A stretch of DNA of 26,382 nucleotides from Rhizophagus sp. LPA8_4_AMF. Its lineage: Eukaryota > Glomeromycota > Glomeromycetes > Glomerales > Glomeraceae. Shown one piece after another: positions 1 to 10,154 of this stretch. The notes under the pieces are model-generated. The model did not search any database, was not told the DNA's origin, and worked only from the letters and a program-made list of their open reading frames with translations. The stretch spans positions 1-26,382 of the forward strand of contig JADRCO010000788.1 of the NCBI GenBank assembly GCA_021464525.1, written 5' to 3'. Both the position numbers and the translations under genes were made by a program. Within the stretch, counting starts at the first letter, position 1. The number at the start of each line of letters is the position of its first letter.

Positions 1-205
1 TTTCTTAATATTTTATAAGTTCACTATATTAAAATAGGCTTATAATAGGCAACCTACTTCAGCCAGATTGAACTGAATAAAACAAAGTTTTTACTTTTTA
101 AAGTTTATAAATGTGTTCTTAAGAACTAGGCGAACATGCTCATAATTGTTAAAAATGATGTTATATTGTGTAAATGCAGTATTACCTATAATCTGAAAAT
201 TTCAA

Positions 206-275
206 TTTTAGCTGAATTTAGGCCAGCATTATGAATTTGGCCGGAATTAAGAAAATTTTGGCCAGAATTATGATT
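206..275. repeat. Cluster of three GGCC-centred motifs
   Basis: Three imperfect copies of a motif of the form TTTGGCCAGAATTATGA start near 221, 239 and 260. Related motifs recur in intron 2 of the chorismate-lyase-like gene (10460-10535) and near 26097-26115 in inverted orientation. The spacing is irregular (18 and 21 bp), so this looks like a remnant of a dispersed repeat rather than a regular tandem array. No gene is visible in 1-430. Confidence 0.5.
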
Positions 276-430
276 TAAAGATTGCTGATTTTAACCCATT
301 TGTACTAACTTTGACCAACTTTGGATTTTATATATATACTATAGACTTCAAGACTATACTATACCAATAATTTATATTATAATATCATAGTACAAAAAAA
401 CTCCCTCCTAATCTTGTGACATTTGTTAGT

Positions 431-920
431 ATCCCAAAAGTTGAAATAATTTAATTAGATGTTAAATAATTATTTACAATTATTAAAATTCAATAATAAA
501 AGTATTTTAAGAATATCTTGGCATCTAGTGATGATCTATAGCTTATTTAAAACCTTCAATCAAAATGAATCAAATGGCGGTAAGATCATATCTATAGTAT
601 TAATATTGACCATTCTACTTTTACTTAAAACTCTCACAAGCCAGCTTATAAGCCAAAAGTACTTTAAAAATATATTGGCTCACAAGCCAATTCGTAAGCT
701 AATATATTTTTAAAGTACTTTTAGCTCGTAAGCCAACTTGTGAGAAGCTTTACTTTTACTTAAAGTTTGAGATATTTTACTTACGATCTCAGTATTTAGT
801 AATCAGATTCTAATAATTTGGTATAATTTGATTTATCTCATTGAGAGGATTCGAATGATATGTGCATCATTTTTGTAGTATTAATATTGATAAAGTTATT
901 GTAATTTAAAGTTTTACTAT
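431..920 (+). repeat. Dispersed repeat, copy A (interrupted)
   Basis: This segment aligns along its whole length, in the same orientation, with 24872-25230. Shared blocks include the stretches around ATTAGATGTTAAATAA, AAAAGTATTTTAAG, GAGATCATAT/AAGATCATAT, AGTATTTAGTAA and TTGCAATTTAAAG-type sequence. Copy A is about 135 bp longer because a foldback element plus a duplicated target is inserted at 616-764; without it the two copies have nearly the same length (about 355 and 359 bp). The superfamily is unknown and neither copy carries a convincing coding frame. An 84-codon open frame from 459 to 713 crosses the insertion boundary and is accidental. Confidence 0.75.
632..745. mobile_element. 114-bp foldback MITE with target duplication
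   Basis: Two arms of about 49 bp face each other (632-680 and 697-745). The left starts TCTCACAAGCC and the right ends ACTTGTGAGA; both share the core AAAGTACTTTAAAAATATAT. The arms differ at only a few positions, so the transcript or DNA could fold into a long hairpin. The element is flanked by the direct repeat TACTTTTACTTAAA at 616-629 and 751-764. The matching site in repeat copy B (TATTTTTACTTAAA, 25072-25085) has one such sequence and no insert, so it acts as an empty site. No transposase is encoded; the element must have moved in trans. Confidence 0.8.
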
Positions 921-943
921 TTTACAATTATTTAAAATATTGA

Positions 944-1133
944 TACAGTTATCCTCCTATATAGTAACCCCCTGTATAATCACAACTCCCTTATAAGCAC
1001 ATTTATATTAATCCCAAGTTACTAATAAACTTATTAAAAAAATCTCCCCTTTAATCACATCATATATAATTTTTATAATCACACCATTTTTTTTTGGACC
1101 TGAAGGGTATGACTATATGGAAGGATGACTATA
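944..1133. mobile_element. 190-bp MITE, TACAGT-type terminal repeats
   Basis: The left end TACAGTTATCCTCCTATATA and the reverse complement of the right end, TATAGTCATCCTTCCATATA, match at most positions over about 28 bp, with mainly transition differences. The element starts and ends with TA, as expected for a TA target duplication of the Tc1/mariner/pogo type. The interior is non-coding and AT-rich. It sits directly beyond repeat copy A. The superfamily assignment rests only on the terminal pattern. Confidence 0.6.
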
Positions 1134-1305
1134 TAATATAATTTCAGCTAATTTTAACTTTAATTTTGACTTTAAATCTTCAAAACTGAAATATTTTAAA
1201 TTTTAACTTTTAATATTATAAAATAAACCACTCTTATTTACTAATTATATATTTTAATTTGAATTATATTAATATTTTGCATTGAATAAAATATTTAATT
1301 GTATA

Positions 1306-1808
1306 TACAGTTACTACTAGATATAATAAACTTGCCATTCTAGGTAATTTAGTTCAGTATATAGTAAATTCAATATATAATATTTATATTATATACTGAA
1401 CAGTTCAGTATATAAATTTTATTCAATAAAATTATAGAGCATACTGTATAATATTTAAAATTCAAATGATTACATGACTTACCATTTATTTAAAGTTTAT
1501 GTGATCATATTAATTTTTAAGCATTTACTAGCTATTCAAATAAAAATTTATTTGACACTATCAGAAATAATTTTCTGGTAATGTTTATCTTTTATATCAC
1601 TAATTAAAGTCATGTAATAGTTAATATATTATATATATCTGATATATTTGGACTAGCTAAAATAAGTTCAGATGTAATAATAATGATTTATTATATAATT
1701 TCGTTATATTTAGTGCAATTAATTATAAAAAAATTAGTTTTGTGAAACTTGATTCAATATAACAAATTTTTAGTATAAACAGATTTATTATAACCAGTGA
1801 TGACTGTA
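1306..1808. mobile_element. About 500-bp MITE-like element with related ends
   Basis: The left end reads TACAGTTACTACTAGATATA. The reverse complement of the right end reads TACAGTCATCACTGGTTATA. The match continues as ATAA, with about 22 of 29 positions equal and most differences transitions. The ends resemble those of the 944-1133 element, so both may be mobilised by the same transposase. Inside are palindromes, for example TTATATACTGAAC/GTTCAGTATATAA at 1389-1415 and an ATTACATGACT/AGTCATGTAAT pair near 1468 and 1609. No coding frame is present. Confidence 0.5.
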
Positions 1809-3021
1809 TTATAATTTTTTTTTGATATTTTTTATTAACTTTAACTGTTTATTCAATTATCTAATTAATATTTTAATATTTTCATTATTTAATATCTTAA
1901 TAAATAAAATTTTAACAAAAGTATTAAATACATTAATGATAATTTACTTCTAATAAAACATATTAATTTATCATAAATATCTTATATATCTAATAAATAT
2001 TTAATAATTCTATATTTAGAAATTAGCCAACTAATTTATTGAATAATAATTTGCCAATTATTAACTTTTAGTAAAATACAATTCATTGCAAATATATTTT
2101 TCTTTTTTATAAAACTATTAATAAGATTTTAAAATAAAAAAAAATAAAAAAAAATTAAATGAATACTGTTTTATATTAAAGGAGTGACACTTATTATGTA
2201 ATTATTAAAGGGGTGAAGGGAATAATTAAAATTTTACATTACGCTTAACAGTTAATAAAATCACATGATTTATAATATAATAATTTGATTGGCTGTTAAA
2301 TTTGATAAGAGGGTAAGTTTATATTAAACTAAATATGACATAATATGTGGTACTATCTTTACTTAGTTAAAGAAATTTAATTTTTACTAATATTAAATTT
2401 CTTTTAAGTTGTATTAAACTGAATTAATTAAAAATTATGTTTAATTATAAATTACAAATTTTCATATATAAGTTACAAATTCATATTTTAAAATTCAAAA
2501 TTCAAATTTCAAATTTTTTTTTAAATGTTATATTTCAAATTATTTTGAATTTGAATAGCATTTATAATGCAAATAATACATAATAACTAAATAATTAGTA
2601 TATATATAGTTGTATATTTATACAAAAAATTACTATTAATATAATATAAAATCTAAAATATTGATTTTGTATTATTATATTTTTTTATAAAGTTTTAAAA
2701 TTTTGTATAATAATTAAAAAAATATTTGTATATAATGACTAGATAAAATTAAAATTATTTAAATAATAAAATTAATAGAAAAAGAAAATACTTTCAAGTA
2801 TAAAGAGAAATACTATATATAAAAAAGGTACTTTTATTTGTAATATATAGTATTAGAAATCTCTAATTTTTTTTTTCCATATAGAATCTAATACTATCAC
2901 TTTTTTTATTTTTTTTTAATATATATATTAATATTAATTAAATATTCTTGAATATATTATATATTCAATAACTGTTTTTATTTGAAAGCTTTATATCAGG
3001 ATTCGGGCAGAAGAGTCTCAT
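1809..3021. other. AT-rich intergenic DNA
   Basis: This stretch is about 85% A+T, with homopolymer A and T runs and TATA-rich tracts. I see no coding frame, tRNA or clear repeat boundary. Two GGAGTGA/GGGGTGAAGGG patches near 2180-2220 stand out only by composition. Confidence 0.5.
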
Positions 3022-3177
3022 TTATAGATAAAGTGAATTTACTATTAGGTGTCTAAAAACGGAAATAATTTCCTGACTAGAATTATCAAAATTATCTATA
3101 AAAGAAAAGATCATCATGATTCAACAAAACTTTCGCTTCTGCTAATAATGAATCCCTGTTCCCTGATCTATCTCCAA
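3022..3177 (-). pseudogene. Coding-like remnant, unidentified
   Basis: On the minus strand, a segment preceded by TTTTAG reads as GDRSGNRDSLLAEAKVLLNH. After a frame change near TTTTCTTTTATAG it reads as NFDNSSQEIISVFRHLIV and ends in a TAA at 3022-3024. Composition and codon use resemble an exon more than the surrounding AT-rich DNA. It lies about 225 bp past the lipoyl synthase stop, on the same strand, with no partner exons. It could be a decayed gene fragment, a distant exon, or chance. I do not recognise the protein. Confidence 0.2.
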
Positions 3178-3402
3178 CTAAAATTGTTCATTTCATCACA
3201 ATGAAATTTTGAGTAACATTATTATGTATATTTTAAGTAATACTTGAATTATCATAATAAGCTATTTTAGTGAAAAAGAATTTCTTTATTTCTTTACATT
3301 AAAAAATTATTTCTATTGAAATGGTTATTAGGTTATGAAATTAATGAATTATACGTGATATATATATATAACTGATTATGCTAATATTAATATTCTATAA
3401 TA

Positions 3403-4991
3403 TTAAGTCAAATTATGGGATGAATATTGTCTACTTTTTAGAATGTTTCCAATGTAAAATTCGCCTGCTTTATAACTACTTCTCACTAAGGGTCCTGATG
3501 CAGTATATAAAAATCCCAAATCATTACCAATTTTTGCCCAATAATCAAATTTTTCCGGTGCAATATATTCATGAACTTTCATATGTCTTTTTGTTGGTCT
3601 CATATATTGACCCAAAGTAATGCAGTCAACATTAATTTTACGTAATTCTTTCATTGCATCTAAAACTTCATCATCTGTTTCACCGACACCAAGCATTATA
3701 CTGGTCTTTGTAATCAAACTTGGTTTTATTTTTTTTGCATGCTCTAATACGTTCAAGCTTTGTCTAAATGTCGCTCTTCGATCTCTCACATGCGAAGTCA
3801 AATTCTCAACTGTTTCAATGTTATGTGCATAGACATCTAAACCAGATGTTGCAACTATCGCTGCACAATCAAGATTGCCTTGAAAATCTCCAGTAAGACA
3901 TTCTATAAGGATATGTGGTGCTCTGCAAAAATTATTTAATTAACAAATATTCTATATGAACAGATGAAAAATTATAAATTAAAATATACTTTTTTTTGAG
4001 TAAACGAACAGTTTTTGCAAAATGTTCTGATCCTCCATCTGATAAATCTTTAAAATTTTCAATTTTAATATCTAACATATATCATATATGCATACTAAAG
4101 AAAAATTTGTATACAGTACCATCTCTATCCACAGAAGTCAATACAACGTAGTCCAATCCCCATTTAGAAATTGCGTGGGCCACATTCTCTGGTTCATTTT
4201 GATCTAAAGGTTTTGGAGCTTTATTTGTTTTTACGGAACAAAATCTACAGCCTCTTGTACATTCATCACCCATTAGCATAATAGTTGCGGTAGCAGTTTT
4301 ATGTTCACCTCCACCCCAACAATCACCAATGTTTGGACATCTTGCTTCCTCACAAACCTATAATATAATTTCGTGATTATACTTCTATATAAATTACAAC
4401 TAATATTCATTTATTTACCGTATGGAGATTCAAACCTCTTAGATCACTTTTTATTCTAGCAAAGTTAGCTCCAACGGGAACTTTTGTTTTGAGCCATTCT
4501 GGAAGTCGTTGATAACTTCAGTATTTAAAAGATATCGAGAAATTATTTGATAATTAATTTTTACTTTTACTTCTACTAATAAGAATAGAAATGCTTAAAA
4601 GACTATAATATGCTTACGGTGTTTTCTTACTTCTTTTTTCATCAGATTTTAATGTATTTTTCGATTCTAAATTCAATTTTTCTGTTTCCAAACTTGTAAT
4701 GATAAAATCATCTAGGCCTGGTCCAGATGTAAGCTCTTTGGAAAATCGAGAAAGTCTAGCAGAACTTCCAGTTTGATCAATATTTGTATTATGTTGTTTC
4801 GAAACAGTGGTGGAAAGTTGGATTTGCTAACAGTTATATAAATTTAAGAAGGTACAGTTTCAAGTTCAATGTTTATAATAACATGTTTACGAAACAAAAT
4901 ATTAACCTACCGAGTAAGTAGAACTTGATCTTAGGAAAGACCTAAGAGCAGAAAAAGCATTTTGAACATGCGAAACTCGCACTGAAATCAT
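3403..4991 (-). CDS. LIP5: Lipoyl synthase, mitochondrial (6 exons)
   Basis: Radical-SAM enzyme that inserts two sulfurs into octanoyl groups on protein lysines to make lipoyl cofactor for pyruvate and 2-oxoglutarate dehydrogenases and the glycine cleavage system. Exons: 4991-4911, 4826-4618, 4515-4419, 4357-4120, 4047-3990, 3922-3403; every phase closes to 400 aa, the usual eukaryotic length. Visible residues: auxiliary-cluster motif C131-X4-C136-X5-C142 ([13 protein letters not shown]), radical-SAM motif C162-X3-C166-X2-C169 (CTRGCRFC), and the C-terminal RSSY at 375-378 whose serine ligates the auxiliary cluster in known structures. The N-terminus is rich in Arg, Ser and Ala without acids, as in a mitochondrial presequence. 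Introns are 61-102 bp. It is divergent from the mitochondrial carrier gene 630 bp away. The start is the first ATG before the presequence. Yeast symbol used for the orthologue (LIAS in animals). Confidence 0.96.
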
Positions 4992-5621
4992 ATTTTTGAA
5001 CTAGCACTTTTGCTCTGCAAATTTGCTTGCAAATCATAGTGATACGTAACAACTTGCAGAGGGCGTGATTTACATGTTTTACATGTGATATTTTATCAGC
5101 TGATGGTGCAATTATTGTTTAAAGATTTCGATGCAGCATTTGGTTTTTAATTTTTAATGTACTTGAATGCTCTGTCATTCCATTTTCTCATTAGTAATAA
5201 AATTAATGAACTATAGATCATAGAAGTGGTATTTATAGATTATGAAATTGGGCGGCCTAGTGGTGGCCTGGTTCAGTTCATGATGCAAAATTCAAAATGT
5301 TTCTAAATTATAAAAGGAAATGCATTTTTTGCTTGGAGATTCTGCCTATCCCTCATCTACTTTATTGATTAAACCATAGACAAAATCCAACTATTAAACG
5401 GCTATATTTGTAAAATCAAAGGACAGATGCATGTGAACTTCAGTCACGTGAAATCAAAAAAAAATGTCAAAATAATCAGATTTCAATTATCGAATCCACT
5501 TAACCTCTTTCGCCAAAATGTTTCTCTTATAGTTAAATAAAAAAACTTTTAAGAGCTGAAGGAAACATGCTTGGCCGAATAATATATAAATGTCTTCTTT
5601 TTAATTAAATTCTTGATAAAA
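4992..5621. promoter_or_regulatory. Shared divergent promoter region
   Basis: This 630-bp gap separates the starts of the lipoyl synthase (-) and carrier (+) genes and must hold both promoters. A TATA-like ATATATAAAT lies about 30 bp before the carrier ATG (5581-5590). A palindromic TCACGTGA (5444-5451) is a candidate bHLH/Cbf1-type E-box. On the lipoyl synthase side, repeated TTTGC/GCAAA words (5010-5035) and two ACATGT words are present but no clear TATA. The sites are pattern matches only. Confidence 0.5.
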
Positions 5622-6916
5622 ATGAACTCACAAAAAGTTTCAGGAATCTCGACTTCCGTAAATCAACAAACAACAGCTAATAAGGCAAAAGCTAAAGAAA
5701 CCATAAAAGCACTTCCTGGTTTTCTTATCGGTGGTGCAGCTGCATGCTCTGCAGTTACATTTACAAATCCATGGGAGGTTGGTTGAGTTAGGAGTTCATT
5801 TCTATTGATTTTTTCTTTAAAAAAAAAGTGTTAACAACGTCTATTCAGGTTGTGAAAACTCGGTTACAACTTCAAGGAGAATTGGCACGCAGTAATTCGA
5901 ATTACGTAAAACCTTATAGAAATATATTTCAAGCATTTTATGTTATTGTTAAAAATGAAGGAGTTCGTGGTATTCAAAAAGGATTAGGTAAAAAGGTATT
6001 TGGCATCAATTCACTCATTTCATTCAAGTAACTAAAATTTTTCTTGAAATTGTTTAGGAGCAGCTTATGCATACCAATTAGTGATGAATGGGGCTCGACT
6101 TGGATTTTATGATCCAATAAGAAATTCACTTGAAAAATTTTTTAATACGTCAAGTACTTCAATGCCAATTAGTATGCTCTCAGGATTTTTAGCAGGGTCA
6201 TTTGGAGCAGCGATAGGATCTCCACTTTACCTTGTTAAAACTCGTATGCAATCGTATTCAACCTTTGCAGCAATTGGGCATCAGCATAATTATAAAAATA
6301 CTTTTGATGCTCTTCAGAAAATAAGTAAAGAAGAAAGATATTTCAAAGGACTTTTTAGAGGAGTTGATGCTGCTATGGTTAGAACTGGTGTTGGATCTTG
6401 CACTCAATTGTCAAGTTATTTTTTTATAAAACGTTCTGTGATTAAATATAGTGGAATGGGTGATGATAATATTTTGGTACACGCTCTTAGTAGTTTGGTA
6501 AGCGGTCTCTGTGTTTGTTTCACTATGAATCCTTTTGACGTAATTAGCACTCGTATGTATAACCAAAAAGCTGATCAAAGTGGAAAAGGAAGGTAAGAAC
6601 ATGTAAAAAACATCGATATTATTTTTTTTTAGAAAAAATTAACTGGAAGTTTATTTTTGTAGTTTGTATAAGAACACGTTAGATTGTTTTATAAAAACTC
6701 TTAAAGCTGAAGGAATATACGGATTTTACAAAGGATTCGGTGCTCATTACTTAAGGATAGGGTAAATCATGGAACTTTTTTTATTTATATTTACTTTATA
6801 TATTGTAAATGAGAAATGCAATTTACCTTATCTTTTTTTTTTCTAGGCCTCATACAATTTTAACTTTTTTATTTTTGGAACAGTATCGTGGTTTATACAT
6901 AAAATATACAACATAA
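5622..6916 (+). CDS. OAC1: Mitochondrial oxaloacetate-type carrier (5 exons)
   Basis: Inner-membrane carrier of the SLC25 family; yeast Oac1p moves oxaloacetate, sulfate and related anions. Exons: 5622-5777, 5849-5987, 6058-6592, 6663-6761, 6847-6916; phases close to 332 aa, in the family range. Three tandem signature repeats are visible: [13 protein letters not shown] at about 49-61, [14 protein letters not shown] at about 153-166, and [13 protein letters not shown] at about 256-268. The third has Ser262 where the other two have Lys, and the second has Tyr in place of the acidic residue; both departures are typical of the OAC1/SLC25A34-35 branch. GFYDPIR and [10 protein letters not shown] blocks also fit that branch. 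The first 30 residues are polar and rich in Lys, Thr and Gln. A polyadenylation-type AATAAA follows at 7029. Substrate is inferred from family membership. Confidence 0.93.
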
Positions 6917-7475
6917 CATATTTAATATACATTCGTTTGGTAAAAAATCATTAGTTTAATCTCTAATTTTCCAAGAATAATTATAATCATGTGAAATAGA
7001 TGAGGTAATAGATATTGATCAATTTTTAAATAAAGACACACATGACATTTAATGCAAGATTATATTTTTTTTAATTCAATATATATTGTATATAACAAAA
7101 TACACAAAATATTCAATTACAAAATTGTTAAAATTGTTCATAAATAAAATATTAAAAAATTAAATTACAAGTCTATGTGTCATGAATGAATTTTACAAAG
7201 TAGAAGCGGATTCATAGAACTCGCAAAAAAAAAAGAAAAAAAAATTCGGATAAATTCTGGGCCGGCCGCAGAAGAGTGTTTATTCTTGTGAAATATTATT
7301 ATGTACTATGTATTTATGTATACAAAATATTATACGGATATATAAAACTAATAAAATATTAATATAAATATTAACATAAATATAATGACAAATTGAAATA
7401 TACAAAAAAGGTAAAAATGTAGTTTTTGAAAGCTGCGCGTCTAAAAAGGTTCCGAAATCCAACAAACTTCTATCA
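6917..7475. other. Convergent 3' intergenic region
   Basis: The carrier gene (+) and the glycosyltransferase-like gene (-) converge here. The stretch contains an AATAAA on each strand (7029-7034 plus; 7284-7279 minus), A-runs near 7225-7245 and a GC-rich GGGCCGGCCGCAG island at 7260-7272 that stands out in this AT-rich DNA. No gene is seen; a 61-codon minus frame at 7280-7465 is low-complexity and unlikely to be real. Confidence 0.5.
7029..7034 (+). terminator. Putative poly(A) signal of the carrier gene
   Basis: AATAAA occurs 113 bp past the carrier stop codon in AT-rich sequence. Positional inference only. Confidence 0.35.
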
Positions 7476-8536
7476 TTAATTTATATTATATAATTTCTCA
7501 TAAAAATCTATTATTTTTTCGCAGTTACTATCTTGATGAGCATGAATCCAAAGATGGTTTCCTCCTATATTACAATAGTGTTTTTCACGTGCGACCAAAT
7601 AAGTTAATATAGCTTGATCTTGACGATGATTTCTTCTATCACTTCCAACTGGAGCAATACAATTTTTATCAAGTGCACATGTGTACCATTCATTAATAAT
7701 ATGTTGAGTCATTTTAGTGTCAAATACTACAGAAGCACCACTACAATTTGGAATATCATCATATTTTGAAGCGTCATCGTTATAATATTCATAAACTCCC
7801 GGATGAGTCCAATTTTTCATAAAACCGGATGAACGAGGTGAAAGGAATCCATTATACGTTTTTAACAAAATAGGTAATTCTTCAAAAAATGTTCTTTCGG
7901 GTAATGTGCCAGAATCTAACCATGTAATAATCCCCGGAAATTCTTTCGATACTTCCGCAACAATAGCCGGTTTCCATGCATATTCACCGCGTGCTTCAGA
8001 GATGTTCCAAAATGACGGAAATTTTGTAAAATCAAAGACGCGTAATTCATGAAAAAATCCATTATCTTTTAAACTTTTTAATTCATCTCGTTGAATTTCT
8101 GTTAGGCCTAAATCATAAATTATCATTCTTGCATTTAAACCTTTTAGAGTACCTTTTAAATTATAAATAAATCCTTTAATTGGACAAAAGTGGTTTTCAC
8201 TTGCGCCGGTAACGATTGTAAATGCGTACTCTTTTTCTTTTGGAAGTTCTTGTTCTGATTCCTCATTTACAATTACAATCTTTATAGATTCTGTCGATTC
8301 ACCTATATCCTCAGTATTCGAAGTTTTTGCGACCACATCTAGTGGACCTAATTTTATTCAACAATTTAGATTACTTTAGAATTATTTTATTTCGCATAAA
8401 TTAATGTTTAATTAAGTAAAATCTCAAAAGTCTTACCTGAAAAATTTTTGTTTTGATGTAAGCTGGTCAACGATATTATTATAAAGAACGTCAAAAATAC
8501 GATCTGAAGTAATCTTATAGTTTTTTTTCGATCCAT
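7476..8536 (-). CDS. Type II membrane GT-A/DUF1647-like protein (2 exons)
   Basis: Two exons, 8536-8437 and 8347-7476, with a canonical GTAAGA donor, give 323 aa. Residues 1-8 are basic (MDRKKTIR), followed by a hydrophobic segment at about 9-26, a signal-anchor pattern with the rest in the Golgi or ER lumen. The luminal domain shows a glycosyltransferase-A-like layout: VTGASENHF near 79-87, ARMIIYDLGLT near 106-116, AWKPAIV near 157-163, ITWLDSG near 174-180 (Asp178 a candidate metal or nucleotide-sugar ligand), and HRQDQAIL near 274-281. NWT and NCS sequons are present. The fold assignment is from motif resemblance to DUF1647-type proteins; donor, acceptor and activity are unknown. It is convergent with the carrier gene. 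The upstream exon is needed for the signal anchor; without it the reading frame would begin at a GTG. Confidence 0.8.
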
Positions 8537-9056
8537 TCTCTCAAATAATAGTTTATGATATAAAAATAAAAATAAATTAAATTAAAAAGAATTCTCTAGA
8601 GAAAAAAAAGAATGTGTGCGTAAGACATAAAAAGTTTGGTTTTTTTTTTATTTTATTTCCAACGACTTCTGTTCAACAAATACTTATATATTTTTTTTAA
8701 TATACCTATTAATTATATAATAACTTAACTGACGCACATCAAGTTAGGGTTGGTCAGTAGCCAAATTACCATATAATGGGGGGTTGTGAAATGAAATTCA
8801 ATTAATACTGCATTAATATTCAATCGATCATTTGAAACTCACACCTCCAAATTTAGATAATAATTTAATTACAGGTTTTGAATCCTATAAACAATTGGTT
8901 AATCGATAATCATAAAGGCATTTTAATTTTAATTTTCCAAACTCCGAGAACAACAAAGATGATTTTTTGAACTAAGAATTTATTTATTATTATCTTCCGG
9001 CCTCCGAATATAAATAATAAAATTATTTTTAGAATAAAAATAAAAAATAAATGCCA

Positions 9057-9143
9057 AGAAAAAAAAAAAAAAAATAAAAAAAAAAAAAAAATTATTTTAA
9101 AAAAAAAAAAAAAAAAAAAAAGCCAAAAAAAAAAAAAAAAAAA
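9057..9143 (+). repeat. Interrupted poly(A) tract
   Basis: About 87 bp of nearly pure A, broken by single T, ATTATTTT and GCC interruptions. It could be the decayed tail of a retroposed sequence, but I see no Pol III promoter box or target duplication, so simple slippage expansion is as likely. Confidence 0.8.
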
Positions 9144-9784
9144 TGAAAATAATACAATGGTCATACCCAACCAATACAGTATATGGTGAGATCTTGTATA
9201 CATATAACAAATTATACATAAATATTGTGATAAATCGACAGGAATCTGTTTCAATTTAGATAGATTCTTTCTCTTGGCATGGAATAACCGAAATAACTTT
9301 AATTATACAGTCTGTAAATTAGGATAATACACTACTTGCTCAAAAATTTTGGATCATTTTTCACAATTTTTATTGAGTGTCTAATCCCACTTGTATTTTA
9401 TTATTCTCTCTTTCGAAATGTGTAATTTTGAATAAGGAAATGAATTCATCCTACATAAATGTCTTTTATTAACCAGATAAAAATAATGATTTCCCAAATC
9501 GGGTTTCTTTATTTATAAAATTATATATGATTGGTAAATATTTTTTGATTGTGAATCTAAAAATAACTATCATGTGGAATTTTTATCACACTTTTGTTAT
9601 ATATTAAAATTATCGGTTTAAAAAAAATATACTTTTTTTTCCTACTTCTTTATTATCTTTGAAACAACCGAGTTATAAACTTTATCCGATATTTTCCGTG
9701 ACAAAGATTGAGTTTCCACAATTTGTTTATAAAAAATAAAACACGGATCAACATTCTTTATCTAGGGTCTGACTTTAATGCTTC

Positions 9785-9809
9785 GTTGACAACTTTTTCC
9801 GTTGTCAAC
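9785..9809. repeat. Perfect 9-bp inverted repeat
   Basis: GTTGACAAC and GTTGTCAAC are separated by 7 bp (TTTTTCC). The function is unknown; it is isolated in intergenic DNA. Confidence 0.5.
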
Positions 9810-10154
9810 ACTAGGATTACATAAGCTAATTTTGGATATTTGGTCAATATTTTTTAAGAGGCGGTTTTCATGAATCCGATTTTTAGGATTATGTACAAAC
9901 AATGTGGTAGGTAAACATACCAATTAAAGATATTTAAAGGATAAGTACAAGTTTAGTTAATAAAAAAAAGTTGTGTTTTACTACGCTGCGATCGGCATAG
10001 AGCATAAAATATAAATAGTTAACAGTATGTTTTAATAACAATAAGTACAATTATAGTAAATTTCTATTATGTTAATAAAAATAGTAATTATATTGGTCAA
10101 TTAACGTTCAAAAGTATTGGTACCCTGATCACATCAATCAACTATTGAAAGTAC

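Larger units (their letters stand above)
8537..10154. other. Intergenic region with A-tract and hairpin
   Basis: There is no credible gene in this 1.6-kb gap between two minus-strand genes. It contains the promoter of the glycosyltransferase-like gene (AT-rich, a TATATAAG-type word on the minus strand near 8683-8691), the long poly(A) tract at 9057-9143 and a perfect 9-bp hairpin at 9785-9809. A 114-codon minus frame at 8910-9254 is made of poly-Phe from the A-tract and is not a gene. Confidence 0.6.

Noticed and set aside
459-713. 84-codon open frame on the plus strand
   Set aside because: It starts in repeat copy A and runs into the foldback insertion; copy B does not keep the frame, and composition is Ile/Leu/Lys-rich as expected from AT-rich DNA.
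5250-5280. GGCCTAGTGG followed by GGTTCAGTTC, resembling tRNA A and B boxes
   Set aside because: The two words are only about 7 bp apart, too close for a tRNA or Pol III promoter, and no cloverleaf can be formed.
9057-9143. Poly(A) tract as the tail of a LINE or SINE
   Set aside because: No Pol III boxes, reverse-transcriptase remnants or target duplications are visible nearby.
8910-9254. 114-codon minus-strand frame
   Set aside because: Its core is poly-Phe translated from the interrupted poly(A) tract; no motif or splice partner.
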